DNA of 26,339 nt from Pseudomonadota bacterium (GCA_023449855.1 JAEXHR010000349.1:1-26339); one strand, 5' to 3'; positions 1-8,262 are shown, counted from the stretch's first letter. Numbers and translations are program-made. The notes: generated by a model from the sequence alone, not told the origin.

Positions 1-45
1 GGGCGGAGTGTAAGGCGACAACATAAAAAACGACGGGATGGAAGC

Positions 46-1785
46 ATGACCACGTTCAAGCAGGCCCGCGCCTTTCTCCTTGAGCACCGTTCCGACTACG
101 ACAAGGCTGTCGCCGGTTTTCGATGGCCGGATCCCGTCGATTTCAACTGGGCACTCGACTGGTTCGACGCCGAGCTTGCCAGTGATCCCGCGAGCCGGTC
201 GCGGACGGCATTGTGGATCGTCGACGCTGCCGCCAGTCGCGAGACCAGACTATCGTTTGAAGTGCTCTCACGCCGCTCCAATCAGGTCGCCAACTTCCTG
301 CGCGCGCAAGGGCTACAGCGCGGCGATCATCTGTTGCTGCTGCTCGGCAATGTCGTACCGCTGTGGGAGACCATGCTGGCGGCGATCAAGCTGGGTGTGG
401 TTGTCATTCCTGCGACGACGCTTCTTACATCGGACGAATTACAGGACCGCCTCGATCGCGGCCGGGCGAAAGTCGTCGTCGCAGGCGAAGATCAGATTGC
501 CAAATTCAGCAGCCTGAGGACCGCAGGTGTTGGGCAGATCGTCGTGAATGCGGCGACGTCGCGCGACGGCTGGCTCGCTTTCGAGACATCGGCAGAATTT
601 CCCGAGACGTTCACGCCAGACGGACCGACCAGGGCCGACGATCCGATGCTGCTTTATTTCACCTCCGGCACCACGGCGAAGCCGAAGCTGGTGCGCCACA
701 GCCAGCGCAGCTATCCGGTGGGCGGCCTCTCCACCATGTACTGGATCGGCCTGCAGCCCGGCGACGTCCATCTCAATATTTCCTCCCCCGGCTGGGCCAA
801 ACATGCCTGGAGCTGCTTCTTTGCGCCGTGGAATGCGGGCGCGACCGTGTTCGTCGTCAATCAGCCGCGCTTCGATGCCAAAAGCCTTCTCGCCACCATC
901 GGCCGTTGCGGTGTCACCACGCTCTGCGCGCCGCCGACCGTGTGGCGTCTGTTCATTCAGGAGCAGCTTGCCACCTTCAAGGTCGCGCTGCGCGAGGTCT
1001 GCGGCGCCGGTGAACCGCTCAATCCCGAAGTGATCGAGCAGGTGCAGGGGGCATGGGGGCTGACCATCCGTGACGGCTATGGCCAGACGGAGACCACGGC
1101 GCTCGCCGGCAATTCGCCGGGCCAGAAGGTGAAGGTCGGCTCCATGGGCCGTCCACTACCCGGCTACAAGGTCAGGGTGATCGATGCCGATGGGCAGCCA
1201 GCGAAGGAGGGCGAGGTCGGTCTCGTGCTCGGCGCCGATCGCCCGGCCGGCCTGATGCAGGGTTATCAGGCCGAAGATGGCAGCGTCAGCGGTGCGAGCG
1301 GCGAGCTCTATCGCAGCGGCGATGTGGTGTTCGTCGATGACGACGGCTATCTCACTTTCGTCGGCCGCGCCGATGACGTGTTCAAGTCGTCGGACTATCG
1401 CATCAGCCCGTTCGAGCTCGAAAGCGTCCTGCTCGAACATGATGCCGTCGCCGAAGCTGCCATCGTGCCGAGCCCCGATCCGATCCGTCTGGCGATCCCG
1501 AAAGCCTATGTGATGCTGGTCGGGGGCGCCAAGCCCGATGCCGAGACGGCGCTGTCGATCTACACGCATCTGCAGGAACGCCTCGCGCCGTTCAAGCGCA
1601 TCCGCCGCATCGAATTCGTCACCGAATTGCCGAAGACGATTTCCGGCAAGATTCGCCGCGTCCAGCTGCGCCGGCTCGAACACGACAATGACCGCAGCGA
1701 CGCCCTGCGCGGCATCGAGTTCAGGGAGGAGGATTTCCCGCAATTGCAGGCGATGCGTGGCGGTTCGGGTGTCTCGGGCGGCTAG
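46..1785 (+). CDS. AMP-dependent acyl-CoA synthetase (medium-chain/benzoate-CoA ligase-like)
   Basis: Adenylate-forming enzyme of 579 residues that should activate a carboxylic acid with ATP and CoA to an acyl-CoA in the cytoplasm. Visible family motifs are the phosphate-binding loop YFTSGTTAKPK near residue 204, the DGYGQTETT motif in the middle, YRSGDV, and the C-terminal PKTISGKIRR motif whose lysine (about residue 535) is the adenylation lysine of the family. The segment SSPGWAKHAW resembles the medium-chain (ACSM) and benzoate-CoA ligase branch, but the substrate cannot be read from sequence. The MaoC hydratase and HSD17B4-like dehydrogenase genes follow on the same strand, so it probably feeds acyl-CoA into a beta-oxidation-type route. 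The start is the ATG at 46, with a purine-rich GGGATGGAAG just upstream. Only 45 bases precede it in the window, so the 5' context is unknown. Confidence 0.93.
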   Translation: MTTFKQARAFLLEHRSDYDKAVAGFRWPDPVDFNWALDWFDAELASDPASRSRTALWIVDAAASRETRLSFEVLSRRSNQVANFLRAQGLQRGDHLLLLLGNVVPLWETMLAAIKLGVVVIPATTLLTSDELQDRLDRGRAKVVVAGEDQIAKFSSLRTAGVGQIVVNAATSRDGWLAFETSAEFPETFTPDGPTRADDPMLLYFTSGTTAKPKLVRHSQRSYPVGGLSTMYWIGLQPGDVHLNISSPGWAKHAWSCFFAPWNAGATVFVVNQPRFDAKSLLATIGRCGVTTLCAPPTVWRLFIQEQLATFKVALREVCGAGEPLNPEVIEQVQGAWGLTIRDGYGQTETTALAGNSPGQKVKVGSMGRPLPGYKVRVIDADGQPAKEGEVGLVLGADRPAGLMQGYQAEDGSVSGASGELYRSGDVVFVDDDGYLTFVGRADDVFKSSDYRISPFELESVLLEHDAVAEAAIVPSPDPIRLAIPKAYVMLVGGAKPDAETALSIYTHLQERLAPFKRIRRIEFVTELPKTISGKIRRVQLRRLEHDNDRSDALRGIEFREEDFPQLQAMRGGSGVSGG

Positions 1786-1871
1786 GCCGAAAGGTGCAGT
1801 GCGAAGGGCTTGGCAGCGGCGCGCTCTTTGTGGAATCTGCGCGCGCAACGAACAAGGAATGACACCCCGCG

Positions 1872-2324
1872 ATGATCTCACGTGAAGCCTATATCGCCAT
1901 GGTCGGCAAGGAAGTCGGCGTCTCCGAATGGCATCTGGTCGATCAGGCCCGGATCGATGCCTTTGCCGCAGCCACCGAGGATCACCAGTTCATCCATGTC
2001 GATCCCGCTCGGGCGCGCGAGACCCCCTTCGGCACCACCATCGCCCATGGCTTTCTCACCATGTCGCTGCTTTCGGTGTTTTCCTATGAGGCGCTGCCGA
2101 AACTCGCCGATGTCGCCATGGGCGTGAATTACGGCACCGACAAGATCCGCTTCATTTCGCCGGTGAAGGCCGGCTCGCGCCTGCGCGGCCGCTTCGTGCT
2201 GACCGAAGCGACGCTGCGCAAGCCGAACGAGCTCTTCACCCGCACATCCGCCACTGTCGAGATCGAAGGCGAGGACAAGCCGGCGCTGGTCGCCGACTGG
2301 CTCGGCCTCGTCTATTTCAATTGA
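1872..2324 (+). CDS. MaoC family dehydratase (NodN-like)
   Basis: Single-hotdog protein of 150 residues, the size of NodN and other R-specific enoyl-CoA hydratases. It carries ATEDHQFIHVDP at residues 34-45 followed by the helix motif IAHGFLTMSLL. By comparison with PhaJ-type hydratases, Asp37 and His42 are the expected catalytic pair. The role is probably hydration of trans-2-enoyl-CoA to (R)-3-hydroxyacyl-CoA, or a related dehydration. The adjacent dehydrogenase, 12 bases downstream, resembles the (R)-3-hydroxyacyl-CoA dehydrogenase domain of peroxisomal MFE-2, so the two genes may provide the two activities that MFE-2 fuses. The ATG at 1872 has AAGGA about 12 bases upstream. The family assignment is firm; the physiological substrate is inferred. 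Confidence 0.92.
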   Translation: MISREAYIAMVGKEVGVSEWHLVDQARIDAFAAATEDHQFIHVDPARARETPFGTTIAHGFLTMSLLSVFSYEALPKLADVAMGVNYGTDKIRFISPVKAGSRLRGRFVLTEATLRKPNELFTRTSATVEIEGEDKPALVADWLGLVYFN

Positions 2325-2336
2325 GGAGCATGCATC

Positions 2337-3254
2337 ATGACCATCCGCTTTGACGGCCGCGTGGCCATCGTCACCGGCGCCGGCAACGGCCTTGGCCGCG
2401 CTCACGCGCTCGGTCTCGCCAGGCTCGGCGCCAAGGTCGTCGTCAACGACTTTGGCGGCGCGCGCGATGGCAGCGGCGGATCCATGACGGCAGCCGAAAC
2501 CGTGGTCGAGGAAATTCGCGCGGCCGGCGGCACTGCCATGGCCGATGGCGCTGACGTCTCGAATTTCGAGCAGGTCACCGCGATGGTGGAGAAAGCCACC
2601 AAGGAATGGGGCAGCGTCGATGTGCTCTGCGCCAATGCCGGCATCCTGCGCGACAAGTCGTTCGCCAAGATGGAAGTCGCCGATTTCCAGAAGGTGCTCG
2701 ACGTGCATCTGGTCGGCACCTTCTATTGCTGCAAGGCCGTGTGGGAAGGGATGCGTGCGCGCAACTATGGCCGCATCGTGCTCACCACCTCCTCATCGGG
2801 CCTCTACGGTAATTTCGGCCAGGCCAATTACGGCGCCGCCAAGACCGGCATGGTCGGTCTGATGAATGTGCTGGCCGAGGAAGGCCGCAAGACCGACATC
2901 CGCGTCAACATCGTCTCGCCCACCGCGGCGACGCGGATGACAGAAGAGCTGCTGCCGCCCGAAGCGCTGAAGCTGATGAAGCCCGAGGCGATCACGCCGG
3001 CGGTCGAATACATGCTGAGCGAGAACGCGCCGACCAAGACCATCATGGGGGCGGGCGCAGGCTCCTTCGCAGTGATCCGCGTTCTCGAAAGCGAGGGCGT
3101 GAACTTCCCCGAGGAACAGTGGACCGCCGATACCATTGCCGCCAATTTCAAGGACATCAGCGACATGTCCAACGCCCGCGCACTGGATGGCGCCTTCCAT
3201 CAGACGCAAAAATATGTTGAGCAGGCAGCGAAGAGGCTCGGCCTCAAGACCTGA
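2337..3254 (+). CDS. SDR dehydrogenase, HSD17B4/MFE-2-like 3-hydroxyacyl-CoA dehydrogenase
   Basis: Classical-type short-chain dehydrogenase of 305 residues, longer than the usual 250. The N-terminal nucleotide site TGAGNGLGR and the stretch VVVNDFGG closely resemble the dehydrogenase unit of peroxisomal multifunctional enzyme type 2. NAG (residues about 100-102), Ser152, Tyr165 (GQANYGAAK) and Lys169 supply the catalytic set. The extra C-terminal part beyond about residue 230 is also typical of the MFE-2 group. It likely oxidises (R)-3-hydroxyacyl-CoA with NAD. The gene begins 12 bases after the MaoC gene, with GAGGAG upstream of its ATG, consistent with co-translation from one mRNA with the ligase and hydratase. 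A steroid or other hydroxy-acyl substrate is possible. Confidence 0.92.
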   Translation: MTIRFDGRVAIVTGAGNGLGRAHALGLARLGAKVVVNDFGGARDGSGGSMTAAETVVEEIRAAGGTAMADGADVSNFEQVTAMVEKATKEWGSVDVLCANAGILRDKSFAKMEVADFQKVLDVHLVGTFYCCKAVWEGMRARNYGRIVLTTSSSGLYGNFGQANYGAAKTGMVGLMNVLAEEGRKTDIRVNIVSPTAATRMTEELLPPEALKLMKPEAITPAVEYMLSENAPTKTIMGAGAGSFAVIRVLESEGVNFPEEQWTADTIAANFKDISDMSNARALDGAFHQTQKYVEQAAKRLGLKT

Positions 3255-3272
3255 TCCCTGACGCACCTATGG

Positions 3273-4523
3273 ATGACCGTGACGGATCTTCTGAAAATTG
3301 ACGTCGCGGTCATTGGCGCCGGCCCCGCGGGCCTGATGGCGGCCGAAGTGCTGGCGAAAGGTGGGGTCGGCGTCACCGTGTTCGACGCCATGCCTTCGGC
3401 TGCGCGAAAATTCCTGATGGCCGGCCGCGGCGGGCTCAATCTCACCCATAGCGAGCCGCTGCCAGATTTTCTCGCGCGTTACGGCGTGACGGAAAAGCGG
3501 CTTGCGCCGGCGATTGCAGGCTTCACGCCGTCCGATCTGCGCGCATGGAGCGAGGCGCTCGGCCAGCCCACCTTCATCGGCTCCAGCGGGCGCGTATTTC
3601 CCGAGGCATTCAAGGCGTCGCCCTTGCTGCGTGCATGGCTGCGCCGGCTGGGCGAGCAGGGCGTGACCTTCGCATTCCGCCATCGCTGGACCGGCTGGAG
3701 CGCCGAAGGCGTGCTCAAGCTCGACACGCCTGATGGGCCGCGGTCAGTATCAGCGAAAGCGACGGTGCTCGCCCTTGGCGGCGGAAGCTGGGCCAAGCTC
3801 GGCTCGGATGGCGCCTGGGTCGATATGCTCACCGCGAAAGGCATCGTCATAGCCCCGTTGCGTCCCGCCAATGTCGGCTTCGATGTCGCGTGGTCGGATA
3901 TCTTCAAGGACCGCTTCGAAGGCCAGCCGCTCAAGGGCATCGCGCTGTCTTTCGGCACGCGATCGGTGCGCGGCGAGGCGATGATCACGCGCTCGGGCAT
4001 CGAAGGTGGCGGCATCTATGCGCTGTCATCGGTATTGCGCGAGGCTGTGATGGCGGGTGGCAAGGCCGTGCTTCACATCGCCTTGCGGCCGGATCTCGAT
4101 GCCGGGGAACTGACGTCAAAGCTCGCAGCGTCGCGCGGCAAGCAGTCATTCTCCAACTTCCTGCGCAAGGCGCTGCATCTGTCGCCGGTGGCCATCGGGC
4201 TGCTGCAGGAGGCGGCGATTGCGCAAGGACGGCAGCTCGCAGCGCTCTCATCCGATGATCTCGCTGCTTTGATCAATGCCATCCCGATCGCGCTCACCGG
4301 CATCGCGTCGATGGCGCGGGCGATCTCCACGGCTGGCGGCGTCGCATTCGACGAGATCGACGAGGCCTTCATGCTGAAGCGCGTGCCGGGCGTGTTCGTC
4401 GCCGGCGAGATGCTGGACTGGGAGGCGCCGACCGGCGGCTATCTGTTGCAGGCGTCGTTCGCGACGGGTGTAGCGGCTGGGACGGGCGCGCTCGGATGGC
4501 TCAATTCGTCATTGCGAGCGTAG
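3273..4523 (+). CDS. FAD/NAD(P)-dependent flavoprotein, PP4765/HI0933 family
   Basis: Flavoprotein of 416 residues with an N-terminal dinucleotide fold (VIGAGPAGLMAAE, residues about 12-24), the family signature ARKFLMAGRGGLNLTHSEP near residue 45, and the C-terminal FAD-binding signature GVFVAGEMLDWEAPTGGYLL. These place it in the HI0933/BaiN superfamily, PP4765 branch (TIGR03862), whose cellular reaction is not established. It follows the SDR by 18 bases and may be co-transcribed, but homologues are often found in unrelated contexts, so a role in the upstream acyl-CoA pathway is uncertain. The last four codons and the TAG stop lie inside the left arm of a palindromic intergenic repeat, so the C-terminal residues SLRA are repeat-encoded. 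Confidence 0.88.
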   Translation: MTVTDLLKIDVAVIGAGPAGLMAAEVLAKGGVGVTVFDAMPSAARKFLMAGRGGLNLTHSEPLPDFLARYGVTEKRLAPAIAGFTPSDLRAWSEALGQPTFIGSSGRVFPEAFKASPLLRAWLRRLGEQGVTFAFRHRWTGWSAEGVLKLDTPDGPRSVSAKATVLALGGGSWAKLGSDGAWVDMLTAKGIVIAPLRPANVGFDVAWSDIFKDRFEGQPLKGIALSFGTRSVRGEAMITRSGIEGGGIYALSSVLREAVMAGGKAVLHIALRPDLDAGELTSKLAASRGKQSFSNFLRKALHLSPVAIGLLQEAAIAQGRQLAALSSDDLAALINAIPIALTGIASMARAISTAGGVAFDEIDEAFMLKRVPGVFVAGEMLDWEAPTGGYLLQASFATGVAAGTGALGWLNSSLRA

Positions 4524-4586
4524 CGAAGCAATCCAGTTCTTGGACAAAGACTGGATTGCTTAGTCGCTGCGCTCCTCGCAATGACG
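4508..4586. repeat. Palindromic intergenic repeat, family A, copy 1
   Basis: Imperfect inverted repeat with outer arms CGTCATTGCGAG and CTCGCAATGACG and inner arms GCAATCCAG and CTGGATTGC. It begins inside the 3' end of the preceding flavoprotein gene, supplies its stop codon, and fills the gap to the DSD1-type gene. The same element recurs at 5703-5782 and, degraded, at 14845-14932. It resembles the REP-like palindromes abundant in Bradyrhizobiaceae and could fold as a long hairpin acting as a terminator or mRNA stabiliser. Confidence 0.85.
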
Positions 4587-4602
4587 GCTGAGAGGTCGTG
4601 CT

Positions 4603-5682
4603 TTACCTTAGCTTCCCGCGCGCCGCGATCGGCAGCGTGCCGACGATTTCGTCGCCGCGCACCATCACCACCTCGTCGAACATGTTTACCACCACGCAGA
4701 CATGGTTCGGCACGATGCGGACGACATCGCCGACATTCGGCCGCGTATTGCTGCGGGTGAGATCGAGGAAACCGTGTTCTTCGGCGAACTTCGCGATCTT
4801 CGCTTCGGGATGTTCCAGGATCAGGCCATAGCCATCGAGGCCGCCGGTGTCCGGCGTCAGCGTCTTCGAGCCGGCATCGAGGATGCCGCGCTCCGGGCCG
4901 GCGCGGCTGACCACGGTGGAATAGACGTTGAGCGCGCAGTCGTCCCAGGTCGCGGAGCCCGCGGCGACCTGCATGCGGTCGTTATAGATGTAAGTGCCGA
5001 AGCGATGTTCGGTGGCGCCCTTGAGCGAGCCGACATTCTTCAGGTTCGGCGTTCCGCCGGTGGAGACGATGGTCGGCTCCAGCCCTTCGGCGCGCACGCC
5101 GGCCAGCGCCTCGTTGAAGAATTTTTGCGCCTCAAGCCATCCGTCTTCGGTCGGATAGAGCATGAAGCCCGCAAAATTCAGGCCCTTCGCCGCCTTGATC
5201 TCGCGCGCCAGTGCGATGGCTTCAGCAGGCGTCTCGACGCCGGCGCGCTTGCGGCCGGTGTCGCATTCGATGACGACATTGACGTCGCGGCCGGAGATCG
5301 CAGCGGCCTTGGGCAGATCGGCGATGACGACGGAATTGTCGGCGGCGACGGTGATCGTCGCCTTCGCCTGCAGCGCACCGAGGCGGGCCATCTTCTCGTC
5401 GCCGAGCAGATTATAGCTGATCAGGATGTCGTCGATCCCCGCATCCGCCATGATCTCGGCTTCGCCGAGCTTCTGGCAGGTGATGCCCTTGGCGCCGGCC
5501 TCGATCTGCAGCTTGGCGAGCACCGGGCTCTTATGCGTCTTGATATGCGGACGATTGGCGATCCCCGCATCGTCGCAGACCTTCTGGATGCGTGCGATGT
5601 TGCGCTCCACGCGGTCCATGTCGATGACAAGGGCAGGGGTGCCGTAGTCGCGGGCGATTTTTGCAGCGAGGGATGTGGTCAT
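4603..5682 (-). CDS. DSD1 family PLP-dependent D-amino acid enzyme (D-threonine aldolase/D-serine dehydratase-like)
   Basis: Fold-type III PLP enzyme of 359 residues with an alanine-racemase-like N-terminal barrel. RPHIKTHKSP contains Lys48, which aligns with the PLP lysine of this group. The C-terminal PNHVCVVVN gives a His327-x-Cys329 pair; in characterised members the divalent metal is held by His and either Cys (eukaryotic D-serine dehydratase) or Asp (D-threonine aldolase). It therefore probably cleaves or dehydrates a 3-hydroxy-D-amino acid such as D-serine, D-threonine or 3-hydroxy-D-aspartate; which one cannot be decided here. No signal peptide, so cytoplasmic. It stands alone, bracketed by two copies of the same palindromic repeat. 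AGAGGA lies about 10 bases before the ATG. Confidence 0.9.
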   Translation of the reverse strand: MTTSLAAKIARDYGTPALVIDMDRVERNIARIQKVCDDAGIANRPHIKTHKSPVLAKLQIEAGAKGITCQKLGEAEIMADAGIDDILISYNLLGDEKMARLGALQAKATITVAADNSVVIADLPKAAAISGRDVNVVIECDTGRKRAGVETPAEAIALAREIKAAKGLNFAGFMLYPTEDGWLEAQKFFNEALAGVRAEGLEPTIVSTGGTPNLKNVGSLKGATEHRFGTYIYNDRMQVAAGSATWDDCALNVYSTVVSRAGPERGILDAGSKTLTPDTGGLDGYGLILEHPEAKIAKFAEEHGFLDLTRSNTRPNVGDVVRIVPNHVCVVVNMFDEVVMVRGDEIVGTLPIAARGKLR

Positions 5683-5702
5683 CGGTTCTCTGTCCTCTCA
5701 GT

Positions 5703-5782
5703 CGTCATTGTGAGGAGCGAAGCGACGAAGCAATCCAGTCTTTGGCAAAGAACTGGATTGCTTCGCTGCGCTCGCAATGACG
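5703..5782. repeat. Palindromic intergenic repeat, family A, copy 2
   Basis: Second good copy of the element at 4508-4586, with outer arms CGTCATTGTGAG/CTCGCAATGACG and central arms GCAATCCAGT/ACTGGATTGC. It lies between the start of the DSD1-type gene and the stop of the ABC-F gene, ending 3 bases before that stop codon. With copy 1 it brackets a single gene. Confidence 0.85.
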
Positions 5783-5785
5783 GTG

Positions 5786-7600
5786 TTATGCACTCTCGAT
5801 CTCTTCACGGAGCATTTCCAGCTCCAGCCATCTCTCTTCGGACTCGCTCAACTGCTGCTGCGCCGTCGCAATCGCAGCGCTCGCCGCGTCGAATTTCTTG
5901 CGGTCTTTCGTATACAGCGCGGGATCGTCCAGCAGTTTTTGCTGTTTCGCGATCTCGTCCTGCAGCTTCGCCATGGTTGCCGGCAGCGTTTCCAGCGCGT
6001 GCTTGTCCTTGAAGCTCAGCTTCTTCTTGGCAGCAGGCGCGGCAGCGACAGCTTCCGCCTTCGCAGCCTTCACCGGCTCACCGCCGCCCTTCACACCGTC
6101 GCGGGTGAGATCGGCGCCGCGCTGGGTCAGCATGTCCGTATAGCCGCCGGCATATTCGACCCACTTGCCGTTGCCTTCCGGCACGATCACCGAGGTGACG
6201 ACGCGGTCGAGGAAGTCGCGGTCATGGCTGATCAGCAGCACCGTGCCTTCGTAATCGCCAAGCATGTCTTCCAGCACGTCGAGGGTTTCGAGATCGAGGT
6301 CGTTGGTCGGTTCGTCCAGCACGAGCACATTCGAGGGCTTTGCCAGCGCTCGCGCCAGCATCAGCCGGCCGCGCTCACCGCCGGAGAGAACTTCGAGCGG
6401 CGTCCGCATCTGCTCCTGCGCGAACAGGAAGTCCTTCATGTAGCTGACGACGTGTTTCGGCTTGCCGCCGACCATCACATGATCGCCGCGCCCGCCGGTC
6501 AGCGCTTCGGCGAGACTCCATTTGGGATTGAGGCTTTCGCGATGCTGGTCCAGCGTCGCCATTTCCAGATTGGTGCCGAAGCGGATGCTGCCGGAATCCG
6601 GTGGCTCCGCGCCGGTCAGCATGTTGACCAATGTGGTTTTGCCCGCGCCATTGGGGCCGACAATGCCGATGCGGTCGCCGCGCTGGATGCGGATCGAGAA
6701 TTCATCGACGATCTTGCGTTCGCCATAGACGCGCGAGATGCCCTTGGCCTCGACAACGAGCTTGCCGGACTTGTCGGCCTCTGCCGCCGCCAGCGTCGCA
6801 TTGCCCTGTGCGCCGCGATAGTCACGCCGCTGGGCGCGCAGCTCGTGCAGGCCGGCGAGACGCTTGACGTTGCGCTTGCGGCGGCCGGAGACGCCGTGGC
6901 GCAGCCAGTGCTCTTCCTCGACGATCTTGCGGTCGAGCTTGTGCTGATCGCGCTCTTCTTCAGCCAGCACCTCGTCGCGCCATTCCTCGAACGAGTTGAA
7001 GCCGCGATCGATCTGGCGGATCTGGCCGCGATCGAGCCAGGCGGTGGAACGCGAGAGATTGCCGAGAAAGCGGCGGTCATGGCTGATCAGCACCAGCGCG
7101 CAGCGGCGGCTGAGCAGTTCGCCTTCCAGCCATTCGATGGTGGTGAGGTCGAGGTGATTGGTCGGCTCGTCGAGCAGCAGGATGTCGGGTGAGGGCGCCA
7201 GCGCTCGCGCAATCGCGGTGCGCCGTGCTTCACCACCCGAGAGATGCATCGGATCTTCCTGTCCGGTGAGGCCGAGCTGTTCGAGCAGATATTGCGCCTG
7301 ATAGTGATCGTTGCCATCGGCCATGCCGGCTTCGACATAGGCCAGCGTGGTCGGATAGCCGGAAAAGTCCGGCTCCTGCGACAGATATTGCACGGTGGCG
7401 CCGGGCTGCACGAAACGGCTGCCGCTGTCGGCTTCCACCGTGCCGGCGACGATCTTGAGCAGCGTCGATTTGCCGGAGCCGTTGCGGCCGATCAGGCAGA
7501 GGCGATCGCCCTGCGACACCGTGAGTTCGACGCCCTGGAGCAGCGGCGTGCCGCCGAAGGTCAGCGCGATATCCTTGAGCTGGATGAGTGGAGGAGCCAT
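5786..7600 (-). CDS. ABC-F family ATPase (Uup-type)
   Basis: Soluble duplicated ATPase of 604 residues with no membrane segments. First domain: Walker A GRNGSGKST (38-46), signature LSGGEARR, Walker B LLLDEPTNHLD. Second domain: GPNGAGKT near residue 314, signature LSGGERGR, LVLDEPTNDLD. A charged linker lies between the domains, and the lysine/alanine-rich, coiled-coil-like C-terminal extension (about residues 510-604) matches the Uup branch. ABC-F proteins act on the ribosome, and Uup is also linked to precise excision and branched DNA; which role applies here is not visible. It starts 9 bases after the stop of the YaiI-like gene on the same strand, so the two are likely one transcript. The stop lies right against a palindromic repeat. 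Confidence 0.95.
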   Translation of the reverse strand: MAPPLIQLKDIALTFGGTPLLQGVELTVSQGDRLCLIGRNGSGKSTLLKIVAGTVEADSGSRFVQPGATVQYLSQEPDFSGYPTTLAYVEAGMADGNDHYQAQYLLEQLGLTGQEDPMHLSGGEARRTAIARALAPSPDILLLDEPTNHLDLTTIEWLEGELLSRRCALVLISHDRRFLGNLSRSTAWLDRGQIRQIDRGFNSFEEWRDEVLAEEERDQHKLDRKIVEEEHWLRHGVSGRRKRNVKRLAGLHELRAQRRDYRGAQGNATLAAAEADKSGKLVVEAKGISRVYGERKIVDEFSIRIQRGDRIGIVGPNGAGKTTLVNMLTGAEPPDSGSIRFGTNLEMATLDQHRESLNPKWSLAEALTGGRGDHVMVGGKPKHVVSYMKDFLFAQEQMRTPLEVLSGGERGRLMLARALAKPSNVLVLDEPTNDLDLETLDVLEDMLGDYEGTVLLISHDRDFLDRVVTSVIVPEGNGKWVEYAGGYTDMLTQRGADLTRDGVKGGGEPVKAAKAEAVAAAPAAKKKLSFKDKHALETLPATMAKLQDEIAKQQKLLDDPALYTKDRKKFDAASAAIATAQQQLSESEERWLELEMLREEIESA

Positions 7601-7609
7601 GAAGTCAGT

Positions 7610-8089
7610 TCAACTCTGTTTCGGAGCGCTTGCGGCCTGATCGCGCTGGATGCGGCGGATCGTCTGGTCGAGCGCGGAGAGGAATGCCGAGCGGTCGCGC
7701 GGCGCGAAGGATTTGGGGCCGCCGGTGATTTCGCCGGAAGAGCGCAGGTCAGTCATCAGGTTGCGCATCGCCAGCGTCATGCCGATGGATTGTTCGGTGA
7801 ACGGCTTGCCATTCGGCGCGATGACGGCGGCGCCCGCCTTGATGCAGCGGCTCGCCAGCGGGATGTCGGCAGTGATGACCACATCGCCCATGGTCGCGCG
7901 TTCCGCGATCCAATCGTCGGCGGCGTCCATGCCGGAGCCGGCGGCGATGCACTCGATCATCGGGTCCTGCGGCACGCGCAGCCAGGTCCCGGCCACCACG
8001 CTGACCGGCAGATTGAAGCGCGCAGCGACGCGATAGATCTCGTCCTTCACCGGGCAGGCATCGGCGTCGATATAGATGTGGGTATTCAA
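7610..8089 (-). CDS. YaiI/YqxD family protein (DUF188)
   Basis: Protein of 159 residues with the family N-terminus IYIDADACPVKDEIYRVAARF, the central GDVVITADIPLASRCI and the C-terminal SSGEITGGPKSF motif, all clear matches to the DUF188/YaiI family. The conserved aspartates suggest a PIN-like metal-dependent nuclease fold, but no reaction is established for most members. The start appears to be TTG at 8089: it places the coding frame two codons before the conserved HIYIDADACP, and no in-frame ATG is available there. Only a weak AGG lies upstream, so translation may be poor. It precedes the ABC-F gene by 9 bases and probably shares its transcript. A 173-base gap separates it from the divergent hotdog gene. 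Confidence 0.92.
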   Translation of the reverse strand: MNTHIYIDADACPVKDEIYRVAARFNLPVSVVAGTWLRVPQDPMIECIAAGSGMDAADDWIAERATMGDVVITADIPLASRCIKAGAAVIAPNGKPFTEQSIGMTLAMRNLMTDLRSSGEITGGPKSFAPRDRSAFLSALDQTIRRIQRDQAASAPKQS

Positions 8090-8228
8090 GTGGTGCCTGT
8101 GCTCCGGATGTCACAATGCCAGCGAGAACGTCAGTCGTTTTCGCCGGGGCCGGGCGGCGTGGACGGGACGGCGTTCCCGCGGCCTTGCCTTGCCTCGTGC
8201 GGGGTGAGGGGTATCATCTCCTGAATGT

Positions 8229-8242
8229 GAATACCAATATTC
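8229..8242. promoter_or_regulatory. Small inverted repeat before the double-hotdog gene
   Basis: GAATA-CCAA-TATTC, a perfect 5-bp inverted repeat ending 20 bases before the ATG at 8263 and just ahead of its ribosome-binding site GGGAGGGA. It could be a weak operator or a chance AT-rich palindrome in a GC-rich genome. Confidence 0.25.
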
Positions 8243-8262
8243 GCAAGCGTTCGGGAGGGAAC

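Noticed and set aside
4702..7192. Long + strand open frames opposite the DSD1-type and ABC-F genes
   Set aside because: Antisense to genes with complete motifs; translations are low-complexity and show no family signature.
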